Below, in pieces: positions 1 to 9,942 of a stretch of DNA of 64,000 nt; within the stretch, counting starts at the first letter, position 1, and the number at the start of each line of letters is the position of its first letter. The translations under genes were made by a program, and so were the position numbers. The notes under the pieces were generated by a model. That model had not been told where the DNA came from and searched no databases. It saw nothing but the letters and a program-made list of their open reading frames with translations. This stretch comes from a beta proteobacterium AAP65 (GTDB taxonomy: Bacteria; Pseudomonadota; Gammaproteobacteria; Burkholderiales; Burkholderiaceae_C), in assembly GCA_001295865.1 (NCBI GenBank), contig LJHW01000004.1:277869-341868 (forward strand), read 5' to 3'.

Positions 1-1250
<1,250 letters not shown>

Positions 1251-1258
1251 AGCCGAAA

Positions 1259-1280
1259 CAGGCCCGCCGCGGCGGGCCTG
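1259..1280. terminator. Perfect 22-bp palindrome after gltD
   Basis: The 22 bases form a perfect self-complementary palindrome centred on CCGCGG, starting 8 bp after the gltD stop. As RNA it would fold into a very stable GC stem, though the arms meet with almost no loop. No T-run follows, so it is either a weak intrinsic terminator or an mRNA 3'-end stabiliser. Confidence 0.5.
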
Positions 1281-1407
1281 GCGGCGGCCCTGCCGTCACG
1301 GTTTGTTGCACCGCCGCACATTTGACGCACACAGACCCTACAGCTCCAGCGATCCAGGGCCGATAACCGAGGCAGACTCGGGTTGGTCCGAGTGCTGAGG
1401 AGCTTGC

Positions 1408-1899
1408 GTGCGTCTGCCTTTCCCGAAATTCCTGCGCCGTGCCGCGTCGCGCGGCGGGCGTTCGCTGTCGGCGCGCGGCCGGGAAGCGGGCTTCACCCTC
1501 ATCGAGCTGATGATCGCCGTGGCCATCGTCAGCATCCTGGCGGCCGTGGCCTACCCGCAGTACACCAGCTACGTCACACGCAGCCGCCTGGCCGAAGCCA
1601 CGGGCACGCTGAGCGTGACACGCGTGCGCATGGAGCAGTACTTCCAGGACAACCGCAACTACGGCGCCTCCGGCTGCGGTGTCACCATGCCCACGGGCGA
1701 CTACTTCACCTACACCTGCGCCTGGGGCAGCACCTCGAGCAACCAGTCTTTCGTCCTGACGGCCGCGGGCAAGGCCAGTGCCGGCATGGACGGTTATGCC
1801 TTCACCGTGAACCAAGACAACCTCCAGCGCACCACGGCCTTCACCGACGCGACCGTGCCCGTGAACTGCTGGTTGCGGCGTGCGGGAGACACATGCTGA
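1408..1899 (+). CDS. pilE: Type IV pilin, PilE-like minor pilin
   Basis: This is a 163-residue prepilin of the type IV pilus. A 26-residue basic leader ends in the prepilin peptidase site EAG|FTLIELMIAVAIVSILAAVAYPQ: glycine before cleavage, Phe at +1, Glu at +5, then the hydrophobic N-terminal helix. The segment SRLAEATGTLSVTRVRMEQYFQDN and the cysteines (GASGCGV, YTCAWG, PVNCW) match PilE-type minor pilins. The start is a GTG with AGGAG 6 bases upstream. It opens an operon whose next gene overlaps its stop. Its position first in the cluster, before fimT/pilV/pilW/pilX/pilY1, suggests a minor, priming pilin rather than the major PilA, but sequence alone does not exclude a major subunit. Confidence 0.85.
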   Translation: MRLPFPKFLRRAASRGGRSLSARGREAGFTLIELMIAVAIVSILAAVAYPQYTSYVTRSRLAEATGTLSVTRVRMEQYFQDNRNYGASGCGVTMPTGDYFTYTCAWGSTSSNQSFVLTAAGKASAGMDGYAFTVNQDNLQRTTAFTDATVPVNCWLRRAGDTC

Positions 1900-2426
1900 T
1901 GACCCTGCCCGCGCGCCGCCTCGGTGGGCAGCGGTCGGCCACCCGGGGGCTGACGCTCATCGAGCTGATGATCACGGTGGTGGTGCTGGCCATCGGGCTG
2001 GCCTTGGCCGCGCCGGCCTTCACCCAGCAGCTGGCGAACTACCGGCTGCGCACGGCGTCCGAGAGCATCATCAACGGGCTGAATTACGCCCGCGCGGAAG
2101 CCGTGCGGCGCAACTCACCGGTGAGCTTCACCCTCAGCGCAACCGGCTCGGGCTGGACGGTGGCGCAGGTCAGCCCGGCCACCACGTTGCAGTCGCGTGC
2201 GGCAGGCGAATCGGCGGGCATCACGGCCGCCTCCACGAACGAGAGTCGCGCTGTGACCTTCACCGCCACCGGCTTCGTCGATGGCAGCGGCACCCGCATG
2301 AGCCAGATCGATCTCTCCAGTTCGGCAGCCAACAGCGAAACGCGCCGCATCGACATCTACGGCGGCGGCCTCATCCGGGTCTGCGACCCGGCTGTCACGG
2401 CAGCCGGCGACCCGCGGAGATGCTGA
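1893..2426 (+). CDS. fimT: Type IV pilus minor pilin, FimT/FimU (GspH) family
   Basis: This 177-residue prepilin has the cleavage motif TRG|LTLIELMITVVVLAIGLA, with Glu at +5. The GspH/FimT signature follows: YRLRTASESIINGLNYARAEAVRRN, which leads into the globular domain. The C-terminus (RRIDIYGGGLIRVCDP) resembles FimU-type ends. Two ATG codons lie 6 bases apart at the end of pilE (1893 and 1899). GGGAG sits 5 bases before the first, which I chose. The overlap implies translational coupling. The protein is expected to join the priming complex at the pilus tip with PilV, PilW, PilX and PilE. Confidence 0.88.
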   Translation: MLMTLPARRLGGQRSATRGLTLIELMITVVVLAIGLALAAPAFTQQLANYRLRTASESIINGLNYARAEAVRRNSPVSFTLSATGSGWTVAQVSPATTLQSRAAGESAGITAASTNESRAVTFTATGFVDGSGTRMSQIDLSSSAANSETRRIDIYGGGLIRVCDPAVTAAGDPRRC

Positions 2427-2926
2427 TGCGCAAGCCTTGCTGCTCTGTGGCCCGGCCAGCCCGCCTGCAAGGTCGGCGCGCCGGCGGTTTCACGATGATC
2501 GAAGTGCTGGTCGCCCTGCTCGTGTTTTCGCTCGGCGTGCTGGGCCTCGTGACCATACAGGCCACCGCCACACGCATGGCCGGCGATGCGCGCGACCGCG
2601 CCGTGGCCACCTTCCTGGCCGACCAGTTGCTCGCCCGCATGCTCATCGCCGACCCGGCCAGCGCGAGCACCTTCGAGCACCTGGCCACGGGCACCACGGC
2701 CTGCAACCCCAGCGGCACGGCGTCCACCAATGCCGTGGTCACGGGCTGGCTCACGGAAGTGGCACAACAACTGCCCCAGGCCCCGTCGACCCTGCAGCAG
2801 GTGGTGGTGGTGCCGCCGTCACCGCCGGAAATCTCTGCCCGCGTGATCGTCACCTTGTGCTGGCAAAACGGCAACGACCCGCCCCGCAGCCTGTCGGTCA
2901 GCAACCAGGTGCAATGGCAGCTATGA
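2420..2926 (+). CDS. pilV: Type IV pilus minor pilin PilV
   Basis: This is a 168-residue prepilin. The cleavage motif is AGG|FTMIEVLVALLVFSLGVLGL, and the helix continues as VTIQATATRMAGDARDRAVATFLADQLLARM, which is characteristic of PilV. The globular part is short, with cysteines in TTACNPSG and TLCWQNG. The start overlaps the end of the fimT gene by two in-frame ATGs (2420 or 2426), the same junction design as between pilE and fimT. The 3' end overlaps pilW in an ATGA arrangement. It acts in the inner membrane and pilus tip as part of the minor-pilin initiation complex. Confidence 0.9.
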   Translation: MLMRKPCCSVARPARLQGRRAGGFTMIEVLVALLVFSLGVLGLVTIQATATRMAGDARDRAVATFLADQLLARMLIADPASASTFEHLATGTTACNPSGTASTNAVVTGWLTEVAQQLPQAPSTLQQVVVVPPSPPEISARVIVTLCWQNGNDPPRSLSVSNQVQWQL

Positions 2927-4152
2927 AGCACGCCACGCGCATGCCCCGCCCCCGCCACGCCAAGACCCGAGCCACCGGCTTCACGCTGGTGGAGCTGATG
3001 GTCGCGCTGACCATCGGCCTGGTGCTGGCACTCGCCATCAGCCTGTCGATGCTGACCATGGGGCGGCAGTTCCGGGTCGTCGGCTCCACCTCGGCGGCGC
3101 AAGTCAACGCCCAGCTGGCGCTGTCCTTGATCGACAGCGCCGGACGCACCGCGGGCGCCGGGCTCTTCAACAACGGCCAGCCGGTGTGCATGGGCTTCAA
3201 CGCGGCCTACGGTGGCGCGGTCAAGTCAGACGGCGCGCCACTGCTGCCCGCCCGCATCACCGATGGCGGCAGCGGCTCGGCTTCTGACAGCCTGGTCTTT
3301 TCAGCCTCGAGCGCCGTCGGCCCGCTCTCGGGCATGCCGGTGATGGACGCCATGGCTTCATCGGCTGCCGACATCGTCGTCACCGACGGCGGCCTCATCG
3401 CGGCCAACGACCTGGCCATCGTCGGCGTGCCGGGCTCTGCTTCCGTGCCGTGCACCTTGTTTCAGGTGACATCGACGCCGAGTTCCGGCGTGTCTTGCGG
3501 CGGCAATGCGAACCAATGCAAGACGCTGCCCCGCGCCGCCGGGGGCAACTACAACCCGGCCGCAGGCACCTTCGCCAACGAGCCGCGCTACGGTTTTGCC
3601 GATGCCTCACCGGTCTTCGGCCCGGCCGTGGTGATGGGCTTGGGCACCACCTTCCGCCAGCAGGCTTTTGCGGTGATGTGCGAGACCCTGGTCGAGTACA
3701 ACGCCTTCGTGGACAGCCCGGCCTGCAGCACCGGCCCGCTGAACTTCAGCGGCGGCGCCAATGCGCTGGTCACCGACATCGTGCTGCTGCAGGCGCAGTA
3801 CGGCATCAGCGCCGACACCAGCAGCGACGTGGTCACGAACTGGGTCGATGCCAAGACGGTGGGCAGCATCGACTGGAGCAGCCCGAACTCGGCCCAGGTC
3901 GGCCGCATCAAGGCGCTGCGCATCGTCATCGTCTCGCGCTCGAAGGAACCTGCCGGTGAAGAGGTCACCCCGGCCAGCTGCACCAACGACGCCGGCGTGG
4001 TCAACGTCGGCCCCTGTTCCTTCAACGATGCCGAAGCCCCCGTGATCGACCTCAGCGCTACCAGCACGCCCAACGGCGCCAGCTGGCGGCGCTACCGCTA
4101 CCGCGTTCAGCAGGCGGTGATCCCGCTGCGCAACGTGATCTGGAGCAACTGA
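2923..4152 (+). CDS. pilW: Type IV pilus assembly protein PilW
   Basis: This is a 409-residue prepilin-like protein. After a short basic leader the processing motif reads ATG|FTLVELMVALTIGLVLALAI, with Glu at +5, followed by the long helix. The large C-terminal domain, with paired cysteines (SVPCTLF, SSGVSCGGNANQC, AVMCETL, SPACSTG, PASCTN, VGPCSF), is typical of PilW. Its ATG lies inside the pilV stop (ATGA), and its own stop overlaps the pilX start (TGATG). PilW is a tip-located minor pilin that works with PilX and PilY1 in pilus initiation and surface sensing. Confidence 0.9.
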   Translation: MKHATRMPRPRHAKTRATGFTLVELMVALTIGLVLALAISLSMLTMGRQFRVVGSTSAAQVNAQLALSLIDSAGRTAGAGLFNNGQPVCMGFNAAYGGAVKSDGAPLLPARITDGGSGSASDSLVFSASSAVGPLSGMPVMDAMASSAADIVVTDGGLIAANDLAIVGVPGSASVPCTLFQVTSTPSSGVSCGGNANQCKTLPRAAGGNYNPAAGTFANEPRYGFADASPVFGPAVVMGLGTTFRQQAFAVMCETLVEYNAFVDSPACSTGPLNFSGGANALVTDIVLLQAQYGISADTSSDVVTNWVDAKTVGSIDWSSPNSAQVGRIKALRIVIVSRSKEPAGEEVTPASCTNDAGVVNVGPCSFNDAEAPVIDLSATSTPNGASWRRYRYRVQQAVIPLRNVIWSN

Positions 4153-4808
4153 TGGCGCCTTGCCCTTCGGCCCGGCCCCCGCAACCGCGCCTTGCGCCGG
4201 CCTTCGGCCCGTCCATGCGCCGCCGCCCAGCTTCGCTGCAGCGTGCCCGCGGCATGGTGCTGCTGGTGGTGCTGGTGGTGCTGGCCCTGCTGCTGCTGGC
4301 CGGTGCCGGTGCGCTGCGTGCCGTGGATTCGGGCAACGTCATCGCCGGCAACTTCTCGTTCCAGCAGGCGGCCATGCAATCCGCAGACCGCGCGCTCACC
4401 GACGCGCTGAACACGGCAGCTGGCGCCGTGCTGGCCGGCGGCGGCAACAACGATGTGGCCAACCGCTACTTCAGCACCCGGCAAAGCACGCTGGATGCGC
4501 GCGGCTTCCCCACCAGCATCAACTGGGAGAACGTGGCCTGCGTCGACCCCGCGGGCACGGTGATCAGCAGTTGCGGCACCGACGATGGCAGCTACCGCAT
4601 CCAGTACGTCATCGAACGCCTGTGCAACAGCAACCCCACGCTCACCGACATCACCGACATCCGTGCCAAGTGCGAACACGAGGCGAATGCGGGCGCGGTG
4701 TCGGCCTTCAACATCCAGCTGCGCTACCGCGTGATCATGCGCGTGCGCGGCCCCCGCGGCACCGAGCAATGGTTCGAAGCCATGATCTCCGGCCCGGCCT
4801 CGGGCTGA
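4152..4808 (+). CDS. pilX: Type IV pilus assembly protein PilX
   Basis: This is a 218-residue member of the PilX family. A 34-residue basic leader precedes QRARGMVLLVVLVVLALLL, followed by the PilX N-domain pattern around ALRAVDSGNVIAGNFSFQQ and AAMQSADRAL. Cysteines occur in NVACVD, ISSCGT, RLCNSN and AKCEHE. Unlike its neighbours, the mature N-terminus has no glutamate at +5, as is common in the PilX/GspK-like class, which caps rather than extends the fibre. Translation is coupled to pilW through TGATG. pilY1 begins 28 bp downstream, so the two proteins are made together, as expected for a tip complex. Confidence 0.85.
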   Translation: MAPCPSARPPQPRLAPAFGPSMRRRPASLQRARGMVLLVVLVVLALLLLAGAGALRAVDSGNVIAGNFSFQQAAMQSADRALTDALNTAAGAVLAGGGNNDVANRYFSTRQSTLDARGFPTSINWENVACVDPAGTVISSCGTDDGSYRIQYVIERLCNSNPTLTDITDIRAKCEHEANAGAVSAFNIQLRYRVIMRVRGPRGTEQWFEAMISGPASG

Positions 4809-4836
4809 TGCCCCCACCACGCCCCAGGAGCGCCCG

Positions 4837-7800
4837 ATGAAGCCCTTCCTCCCGACTTTGGCCGCGGTGTTGTGCGCCGCCCGGCGCCCACTGCTGGCGG
4901 GGTTGCTGCTGGCCGGCAGCGGCCCGCTGCTGGCGCAGTCGCTGAACGACATCCCGATGGCGGTGAAGAACAACGTCCCGCCGAACTTCATGTTCATGAT
5001 CGACAGCTCGGGCTCGATGACCAACGTCGTGCCTGCCTCACCCTACAACGCGAGCACCGACTACTCGGCCTCGGGTTGCACGGGCGGCAACGTGGTCGGC
5101 AGCAGCAGCGAGGTGTGGCTGCGCGTGAACAGCGGTGTGCCCAACATCCGCATCAGCGGCACCGATTACCGCCACTGGTCGGCCGTCAGCACCGGCAGCC
5201 GGCGCTGCTTCGCCCGCGACACCGTCTACTTTGCCAAGCTGGTCGCAGACAACTCGGGCCTGCCCAGTTCCTACCTGCCGGCCCAATACACCGGCAACTA
5301 CCTGAACTGGTACTTCGGCATCAATGGCGACGCGACGATGTACCCGCAAAGCGGCTGGAGCCAGCGCAAGCGCTACGTCATCTCTGGCGTCAGCTACCAG
5401 GTGCAGACACGCTGGGACATCGCGAAGGCTTCGGCCACCGATGTGATCAACGGCCTGCCCGTGACGTCGCCGCCCTCGGTGCGCGTGGGCCTGTCGGCCT
5501 ACAGCACCACCTCCGGCAACGGCGGCCGCCTCGTGCGGGGCATGGGCGACCTGACCGCCACCCACCGCTCGAACCTCACCTCCAGCATCAGCAGCCTGAC
5601 GAACTCTGGCAACACGCCGCTGGCCGAGACGCTGGCCGACATCGGCCGCTACATGGCCACGGGCTACACCGGCAACGTCAGCGCTGGAGAAAACGTCTCC
5701 AACGTCAGCATCGACAACTTCCTGCGCCACAACGGCCGCACCGCCTGCCTGGGCGGCGCCACGTGCACGGGCAACGACGCCGTTCCTTCCAGCCCCAGCA
5801 TCGGCACGACCTCGCGCCCCATCCAGTATTGGTGCCAGCGCTCTTATGCCTTCCTGATGACAGACGGCCGACCGCAGGGCGACCAGGAACTCAGCAACAA
5901 CACCTACCTGCGCGACTACGACCGCGATTGCGTCGGTGGCCTGGGCAGCAACTGCGTGGGTGGTGCTACGGGGGCCGTGGCGAACTGGGACCGCAAGACC
6001 AGCCGCAGCTACGAGTCCAACGGCAGCGACTACCTCGACGACGTGGCCAAGGCGCTCTTCGATGTCGACCTGCGCCCGAACCTGCCCTCGCCCGACGCCA
6101 CCGCGCGCCCCAAGCGCAACAACCTGAGCACCTACGTGATCGGCTTTGCCGACCTGCAGGTGCAGAACGACCCGCTGCTCATTTCCACGGCGCAGCAGGG
6201 CGGCGGCCTGTTCCTGAACGCCGCCGACGGCGATGCACTGACGCCAGCGTTCCGCCGCGTCGTCACCGATGCCTTCGCGAAAGACGCTTCGGCCGCCGCG
6301 GTGGCCGTGGCCAACGCCCAGATCACGCTGAACAACGTCGGCTACGCGTCCAGCTACCGCTCGGGCTCCTGGTACGGCGACCTCGTGGCGTATTCGCTCG
6401 ACACCAGCACCGGTCTGCAGACGGGCAACGACATCTGGTCGCTGCGCAGCAACCTGTCCGCCCAGTCACCCAGCAGCCGCAAGATCGCCACCTTCAATGG
6501 CACGGCGGGGGTGGCCTTCACCTCGGCCCTGACCTACGCTGGCATGCCGTCCACGCTGAGCAGCGGCGTCATCAACTACCTGCGTGGTGACCGCACCGGT
6601 GAGGGCAGCACCTACCGCCAGCGGCAGGACGTGCTGGGCGACATCATCAACGCAGAGCCCGTGGTGGTGACCTACAGCGGCAACGTGCCCATCATCTTCC
6701 AGGGTGCCAACGACGGCATGCTGCACGTGGTGGACGGCCGCACCAGCGCCACGGCGACCACCCGCGGCCAGGAACTGTGGGCCTACGTGCCAAAGCTGCT
6801 GCACGAGAACCTGGCCGAGTTGAGCGACCCGGCCTACAGCCACCGCTACTACATCGATGGCACGCCGGCCGTGGCCGAAGTGACGGGTGTGGGCTTCTCG
6901 CGCCTGCTGGTCGGGGGCCTGGGCAAGGGCGGCCGCGGCTACTACGCGCTCGACATCTCCAGCTACGAAGCCGCCACCGAGGCCGATGTCGCGAGCAAGG
7001 TGAAGTGGGAATTCAGCCCCACCGGCATGGGCTACTCCTACGGCACACCGTTGATCGTGAAGGTGGGCTCCGACTGGCGGGTGGTGGTCGCCTCGGGCTA
7101 CGACGCCTCGGTCACCGGCCGTGTCTGGGTTTTGAACCCGGCCGACGGCTCGGTGGTCAAGACCATCGACACCGGTGTGGGCAGTTCGGGCCTGGCCCAC
7201 CTGGGCAAGCTGGCGAACGTGGCCGCCGATGTCGACACGTCCTACGTCTGGGGCGCCGACAACCTGGGCAACGTCTGGCGCTTCGACATCACCGGCAGCG
7301 GGTCGGCCTCGGCCGTGCGCATCGCCAGCCTGGTTGACGACGGCGGCTCGCTGGCGCAACCCGTGACCGCAGCGCCCGAAGTCAGCCAAGTGAGCGGGAG
7401 CACCACACGCTTCCTGATCCAGATCGGCACCGGGCGCTACCTGGCCGATGCCGACGTGCCGGGCACCGGCGCCAACACCGAAGCCACGCAGCGGCAGTCG
7501 GTCTACGGTCTGGTCGACGACGTGACGCTCAGCAGCTCTGCCGCCCTGATCAGCAACCTGCGTGGCACCAACGGCAGCAGCTGCCCCACGGGTGGTGGCA
7601 ACGGCTCGCTGGTCTGCCAGGCCCTCAGCTACAACAGTGGCACGGGCACCTACCAGGCCACCACGCACGCCGTCAACCTCACCACCGGCCGCGGCTGGTA
7701 CCTGGACTTGCCGACCGACAGCACGCCCAGCAGCAACAACATGATCAACGGCCGCATCGTGAGCAAGCCGGCCGTCACCAGCGCGGGCACGCTGGCGCTG

Positions 7801-8094
7801 ACGGTCAACATCCCCACCAACGTGCAGTGCGACCCGGGCGGCCGTTCGTGGTTTCTGGCGCTGAACAGCGCCACGGGCGGCGCGGTGCTGCGCAACGTCG
7901 GCGGCAATACCTACTACGACGCCGGCTTCTTCCTGGGCTACGCACTGGCCAGCCGCCCCGTGATCGTCACCACCTCGGCCGGCAAGCGGGCGCTGATCCG
8001 CATGTCCGACAAGACCGTGCGGGCGCCCGAAGTGCCCGAGCCCGCATCGACGGCCGCGCAGTGGCGCCGCATCTACTGGCGCCCGGTGAACTGA
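4837..8094 (+). CDS. pilY1: PilY1, type IV pilus tip adhesin / mechanosensor
   Basis: This 1,085-residue protein has a signal peptide ending near GPLLAQ. An N-terminal von Willebrand A-like domain follows, with the metal site DSSGSM at residues 56-61 (DxSxS). The C-terminal half is the PilY1 beta-propeller: AYSSYRSGSWYGDLVAY-like entry, IFQGANDGMLHVVDG, HRYYIDGTPAVAEV, LLVGGLGKGGRGYYALD, and SYVWGADNLGNVWRFD. The length is in the usual 1,000-1,200 range. PilY1 sits at the pilus tip, affects extension and retraction, and in Pseudomonas signals surface contact. It is the last gene of the pil cluster. I see no pilY2 or second pilE after it. A strong hairpin follows within 10 bp. Confidence 0.93.
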   Translation: MKPFLPTLAAVLCAARRPLLAGLLLAGSGPLLAQSLNDIPMAVKNNVPPNFMFMIDSSGSMTNVVPASPYNASTDYSASGCTGGNVVGSSSEVWLRVNSGVPNIRISGTDYRHWSAVSTGSRRCFARDTVYFAKLVADNSGLPSSYLPAQYTGNYLNWYFGINGDATMYPQSGWSQRKRYVISGVSYQVQTRWDIAKASATDVINGLPVTSPPSVRVGLSAYSTTSGNGGRLVRGMGDLTATHRSNLTSSISSLTNSGNTPLAETLADIGRYMATGYTGNVSAGENVSNVSIDNFLRHNGRTACLGGATCTGNDAVPSSPSIGTTSRPIQYWCQRSYAFLMTDGRPQGDQELSNNTYLRDYDRDCVGGLGSNCVGGATGAVANWDRKTSRSYESNGSDYLDDVAKALFDVDLRPNLPSPDATARPKRNNLSTYVIGFADLQVQNDPLLISTAQQGGGLFLNAADGDALTPAFRRVVTDAFAKDASAAAVAVANAQITLNNVGYASSYRSGSWYGDLVAYSLDTSTGLQTGNDIWSLRSNLSAQSPSSRKIATFNGTAGVAFTSALTYAGMPSTLSSGVINYLRGDRTGEGSTYRQRQDVLGDIINAEPVVVTYSGNVPIIFQGANDGMLHVVDGRTSATATTRGQELWAYVPKLLHENLAELSDPAYSHRYYIDGTPAVAEVTGVGFSRLLVGGLGKGGRGYYALDISSYEAATEADVASKVKWEFSPTGMGYSYGTPLIVKVGSDWRVVVASGYDASVTGRVWVLNPADGSVVKTIDTGVGSSGLAHLGKLANVAADVDTSYVWGADNLGNVWRFDITGSGSASAVRIASLVDDGGSLAQPVTAAPEVSQVSGSTTRFLIQIGTGRYLADADVPGTGANTEATQRQSVYGLVDDVTLSSSAALISNLRGTNGSSCPTGGGNGSLVCQALSYNSGTGTYQATTHAVNLTTGRGWYLDLPTDSTPSSNNMINGRIVSKPAVTSAGTLALTVNIPTNVQCDPGGRSWFLALNSATGGAVLRNVGGNTYYDAGFFLGYALASRPVIVTTSAGKRALIRMSDKTVRAPEVPEPASTAAQWRRIYWRPVN

Positions 8095-8101
8095 AGCGCC
8101 A

Positions 8102-8130
8102 CGGCGCAGGGCCGCAGAAGCCCTGCGCCG
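8102..8130 (+). terminator. Hairpin ending the pil operon
   Basis: A perfect 11-bp stem (8102-8112 with 8120-8130, GC-rich) has a 7-base loop and starts 8 bp after the pilY1 stop. There is no T-run after it, so termination may need Rho, or the hairpin may mainly protect the mRNA end. Its position marks the boundary of the operon. Confidence 0.6.
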
Positions 8131-8242
8131 CTGACGGCCTTGCCAGACGGCCAGGCCGGGTGCCGACCCCGGATCGGGCACGGCCGGCGGCACTTCATGG
8201 CCCTGGCCCCGCAGCTCGTCACCCCGGCCCTCGGGGTAACCC

Positions 8243-8270
8243 TTGCTTACCGGGGCCGCATGCCACAATC
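8243..8270 (+). promoter_or_regulatory. Possible sigma-70 promoter for the mla operon
   Basis: TTGCTT at 8243-8248 and CACAAT at 8264-8269 are separated by 15-16 bases, about 55 bp before the proposed mlaF start. The -35 box is four of six and the spacing is slightly short. It is the best-placed candidate in the 229-bp gap but is weak on sequence alone. Confidence 0.3.
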
Positions 8271-8323
8271 TGCGCCATTCTTCTTGGCCACGACCGCCCT
8301 GGCACGCTCGGGCGCCGCTCCGC

Positions 8324-9133
8324 TTGACCACCACGCCCTTCATCGAGATCGACCGCGTCACCTTCGGCTACGACAGCAGCCGAACGATCCTCAAGGACAT
8401 TTCCTTGAAGTTTCCGCGAGGCCAGGTCACCGCCATCCTCGGCGGCTCGGGCTGCGGCAAGACCACGCTGATGCGCCTGATCGGGGGCGTGCACCGCCCC
8501 GACAGCGGCCGTGTCATCTTCGACGGTGAGGTGATCGACACACGCGACCGCGCCCAGCTCTACCGCCTGCGCCGCCGCCTGGGCATGCTCTTCCAGTTCG
8601 GTGCGCTCTTCACCGACCTCAGCGTCTTCGACAACGTCGCCTTCCCGCTGCGCGAACACACGCAGCTGCCCGAGGCCATGATCCGCGACATCGTGCTGAT
8701 GAAGCTCAACGCGGTGGGCCTGCGCGGCGCTGCCGCCCTGCGCATCAGCGAGGTCTCGGGCGGCATGGCGCGCCGCATCGCGCTGGCCCGCGCCATCGCA
8801 CTCGACCCCGAACTCATCATGTACGACGAGCCCTTCGCGGGCCTCGACCTCATCAGCATGGGCGTGGCCGCCAAGCTCATCCGCACGCTCAACGACGTGA
8901 CCGGCGCCACCAGCCTCGTCATCAGCCACGACGTGCCCGAGTGCATGGCCATCGCCGACCACGTGGTGCTGATGGCCACCGGCGGCCGCATCGTCGCGCA
9001 GGGCACGCCGAAAGAGCTGATGGACAGCCTGGACCCCGAGACCCGCCAGTTCGTGCGCGGTGAACCCGACGGCCCCGTCAAGTTCCACTACCCCGCGCCC
9101 GACATCGCGGCCGACTTCGGGGTGGCGCCATGA
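8324..9133 (+). CDS. mlaF: Phospholipid ABC transporter ATP-binding protein MlaF
   Basis: This 269-residue ATPase belongs to the MlaFEDB complex, which moves phospholipids between the outer and inner membranes. Walker A is GGSGCGKTT, near residue 40. The signature is ISEVSGGMARRIALARAIA, in which the usual SGGQ is replaced by SGGM, a hallmark of the Mla/Ttg2 class. Walker B is LIMYDEPFAGLD and the switch is VISHDV. The best start is a TTG giving LTTTPFIEIDRVTFGY. A longer frame from a TTG at 8243 would add 27 residues with no family match. The 3' end overlaps mlaE as ATGA. Confidence 0.93.
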   Translation: MTTTPFIEIDRVTFGYDSSRTILKDISLKFPRGQVTAILGGSGCGKTTLMRLIGGVHRPDSGRVIFDGEVIDTRDRAQLYRLRRRLGMLFQFGALFTDLSVFDNVAFPLREHTQLPEAMIRDIVLMKLNAVGLRGAAALRISEVSGGMARRIALARAIALDPELIMYDEPFAGLDLISMGVAAKLIRTLNDVTGATSLVISHDVPECMAIADHVVLMATGGRIVAQGTPKELMDSLDPETRQFVRGEPDGPVKFHYPAPDIAADFGVAP

Positions 9134-9912
9134 CGGCCTTCCTGCAGCGCCTGGGCGCGCGCACGCTCGACCAGTTCCGCGGCTGGGGCCACGCAGCGTT
9201 CTTCTTCATGGACGTGCTGCGCGCGCTGCCGGCCTCGCTGCGGCGCTTCGGCCTGGTGGTGGCGCAGGTCTACGCCATCGGCAACCGCAGCCTCATCATC
9301 ATCATGGCCTCGGGCCTGGCGGTGGGGTTCGTGCTGGCGCTGCAGATGTATTACGCGCTGGTCACCTACGGCGCGGCCGAGAGCCTGGGCCTCATCGTCA
9401 ACCTGGCGCTGGTGCGTGAACTCGGGCCCGTGGTGACGGCGCTGCTGTTCGCGGGCCGCGCCGGCACCTCGCTGACGGCCGAGATCGGCCTGATGAAGGC
9501 CGGCGAACAAATCGCGGCGATGGAGCTGATGGCCATCGACCCCAAGGTGCGCGTGCTGGCGCCGCGTTTCATCGGTGGCATCGTCTCCATGCCCATCCTG
9601 GCCGTGTTGTTCTCGGCGGTGGGCATCCTCGGGGCCTACGTCGTGGCGGTGCTGCTGATCGGCGTGGACGCGGGCAACTTCTGGTCGATCATGCAGACGC
9701 GCGTGGACGTGTTCCGCGATGTCGGCAACGGCTTGGTGAAGGCCGCCGTCTTCGGCGTGATCTGCACGCTGGTGGCGCTGTACCAGGGGTTCGAGACCGA
9801 AGCCACGCCCGAAGGCGTGGCCTATGCCACCACCCGCACGGTGGTGATCGCGTCGCTGTGGGTGCTGGGCATGGACTTCGTGCTGACCGCACTGATGTTC
9901 TCCACCCCCTGA
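9130..9912 (+). CDS. mlaE: Phospholipid ABC transporter permease MlaE
   Basis: This is a 260-residue integral membrane subunit, exactly the usual MlaE length. Recognisable features are the hydrophobic segment NRSLIIIMASGLAVGFVLALQ, the EYYALVTYG-like turn, and the family motif VRELGPVVTALLFAGRAGTSLTAEIGLMKAGEQ. The block MAIDPKVRVLAPRFIGG follows. The C-terminal membrane segments finish with VLGMDFVLTALMF. Its start codon lies in the mlaF stop, so the two are translationally coupled. mlaD begins 30 bp later. Confidence 0.95.
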   Translation: MTAFLQRLGARTLDQFRGWGHAAFFFMDVLRALPASLRRFGLVVAQVYAIGNRSLIIIMASGLAVGFVLALQMYYALVTYGAAESLGLIVNLALVRELGPVVTALLFAGRAGTSLTAEIGLMKAGEQIAAMELMAIDPKVRVLAPRFIGGIVSMPILAVLFSAVGILGAYVVAVLLIGVDAGNFWSIMQTRVDVFRDVGNGLVKAAVFGVICTLVALYQGFETEATPEGVAYATTRTVVIASLWVLGMDFVLTALMFSTP

Positions 9913-9942
9913 CGGCGCAACAGGATTCAGGAGCTTTATCGA

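Noticed and set aside
6466..8361. 631-codon minus-strand frame opposite pilY1
   Set aside because: Compositional shadow of pilY1; no ribosome site or family match.
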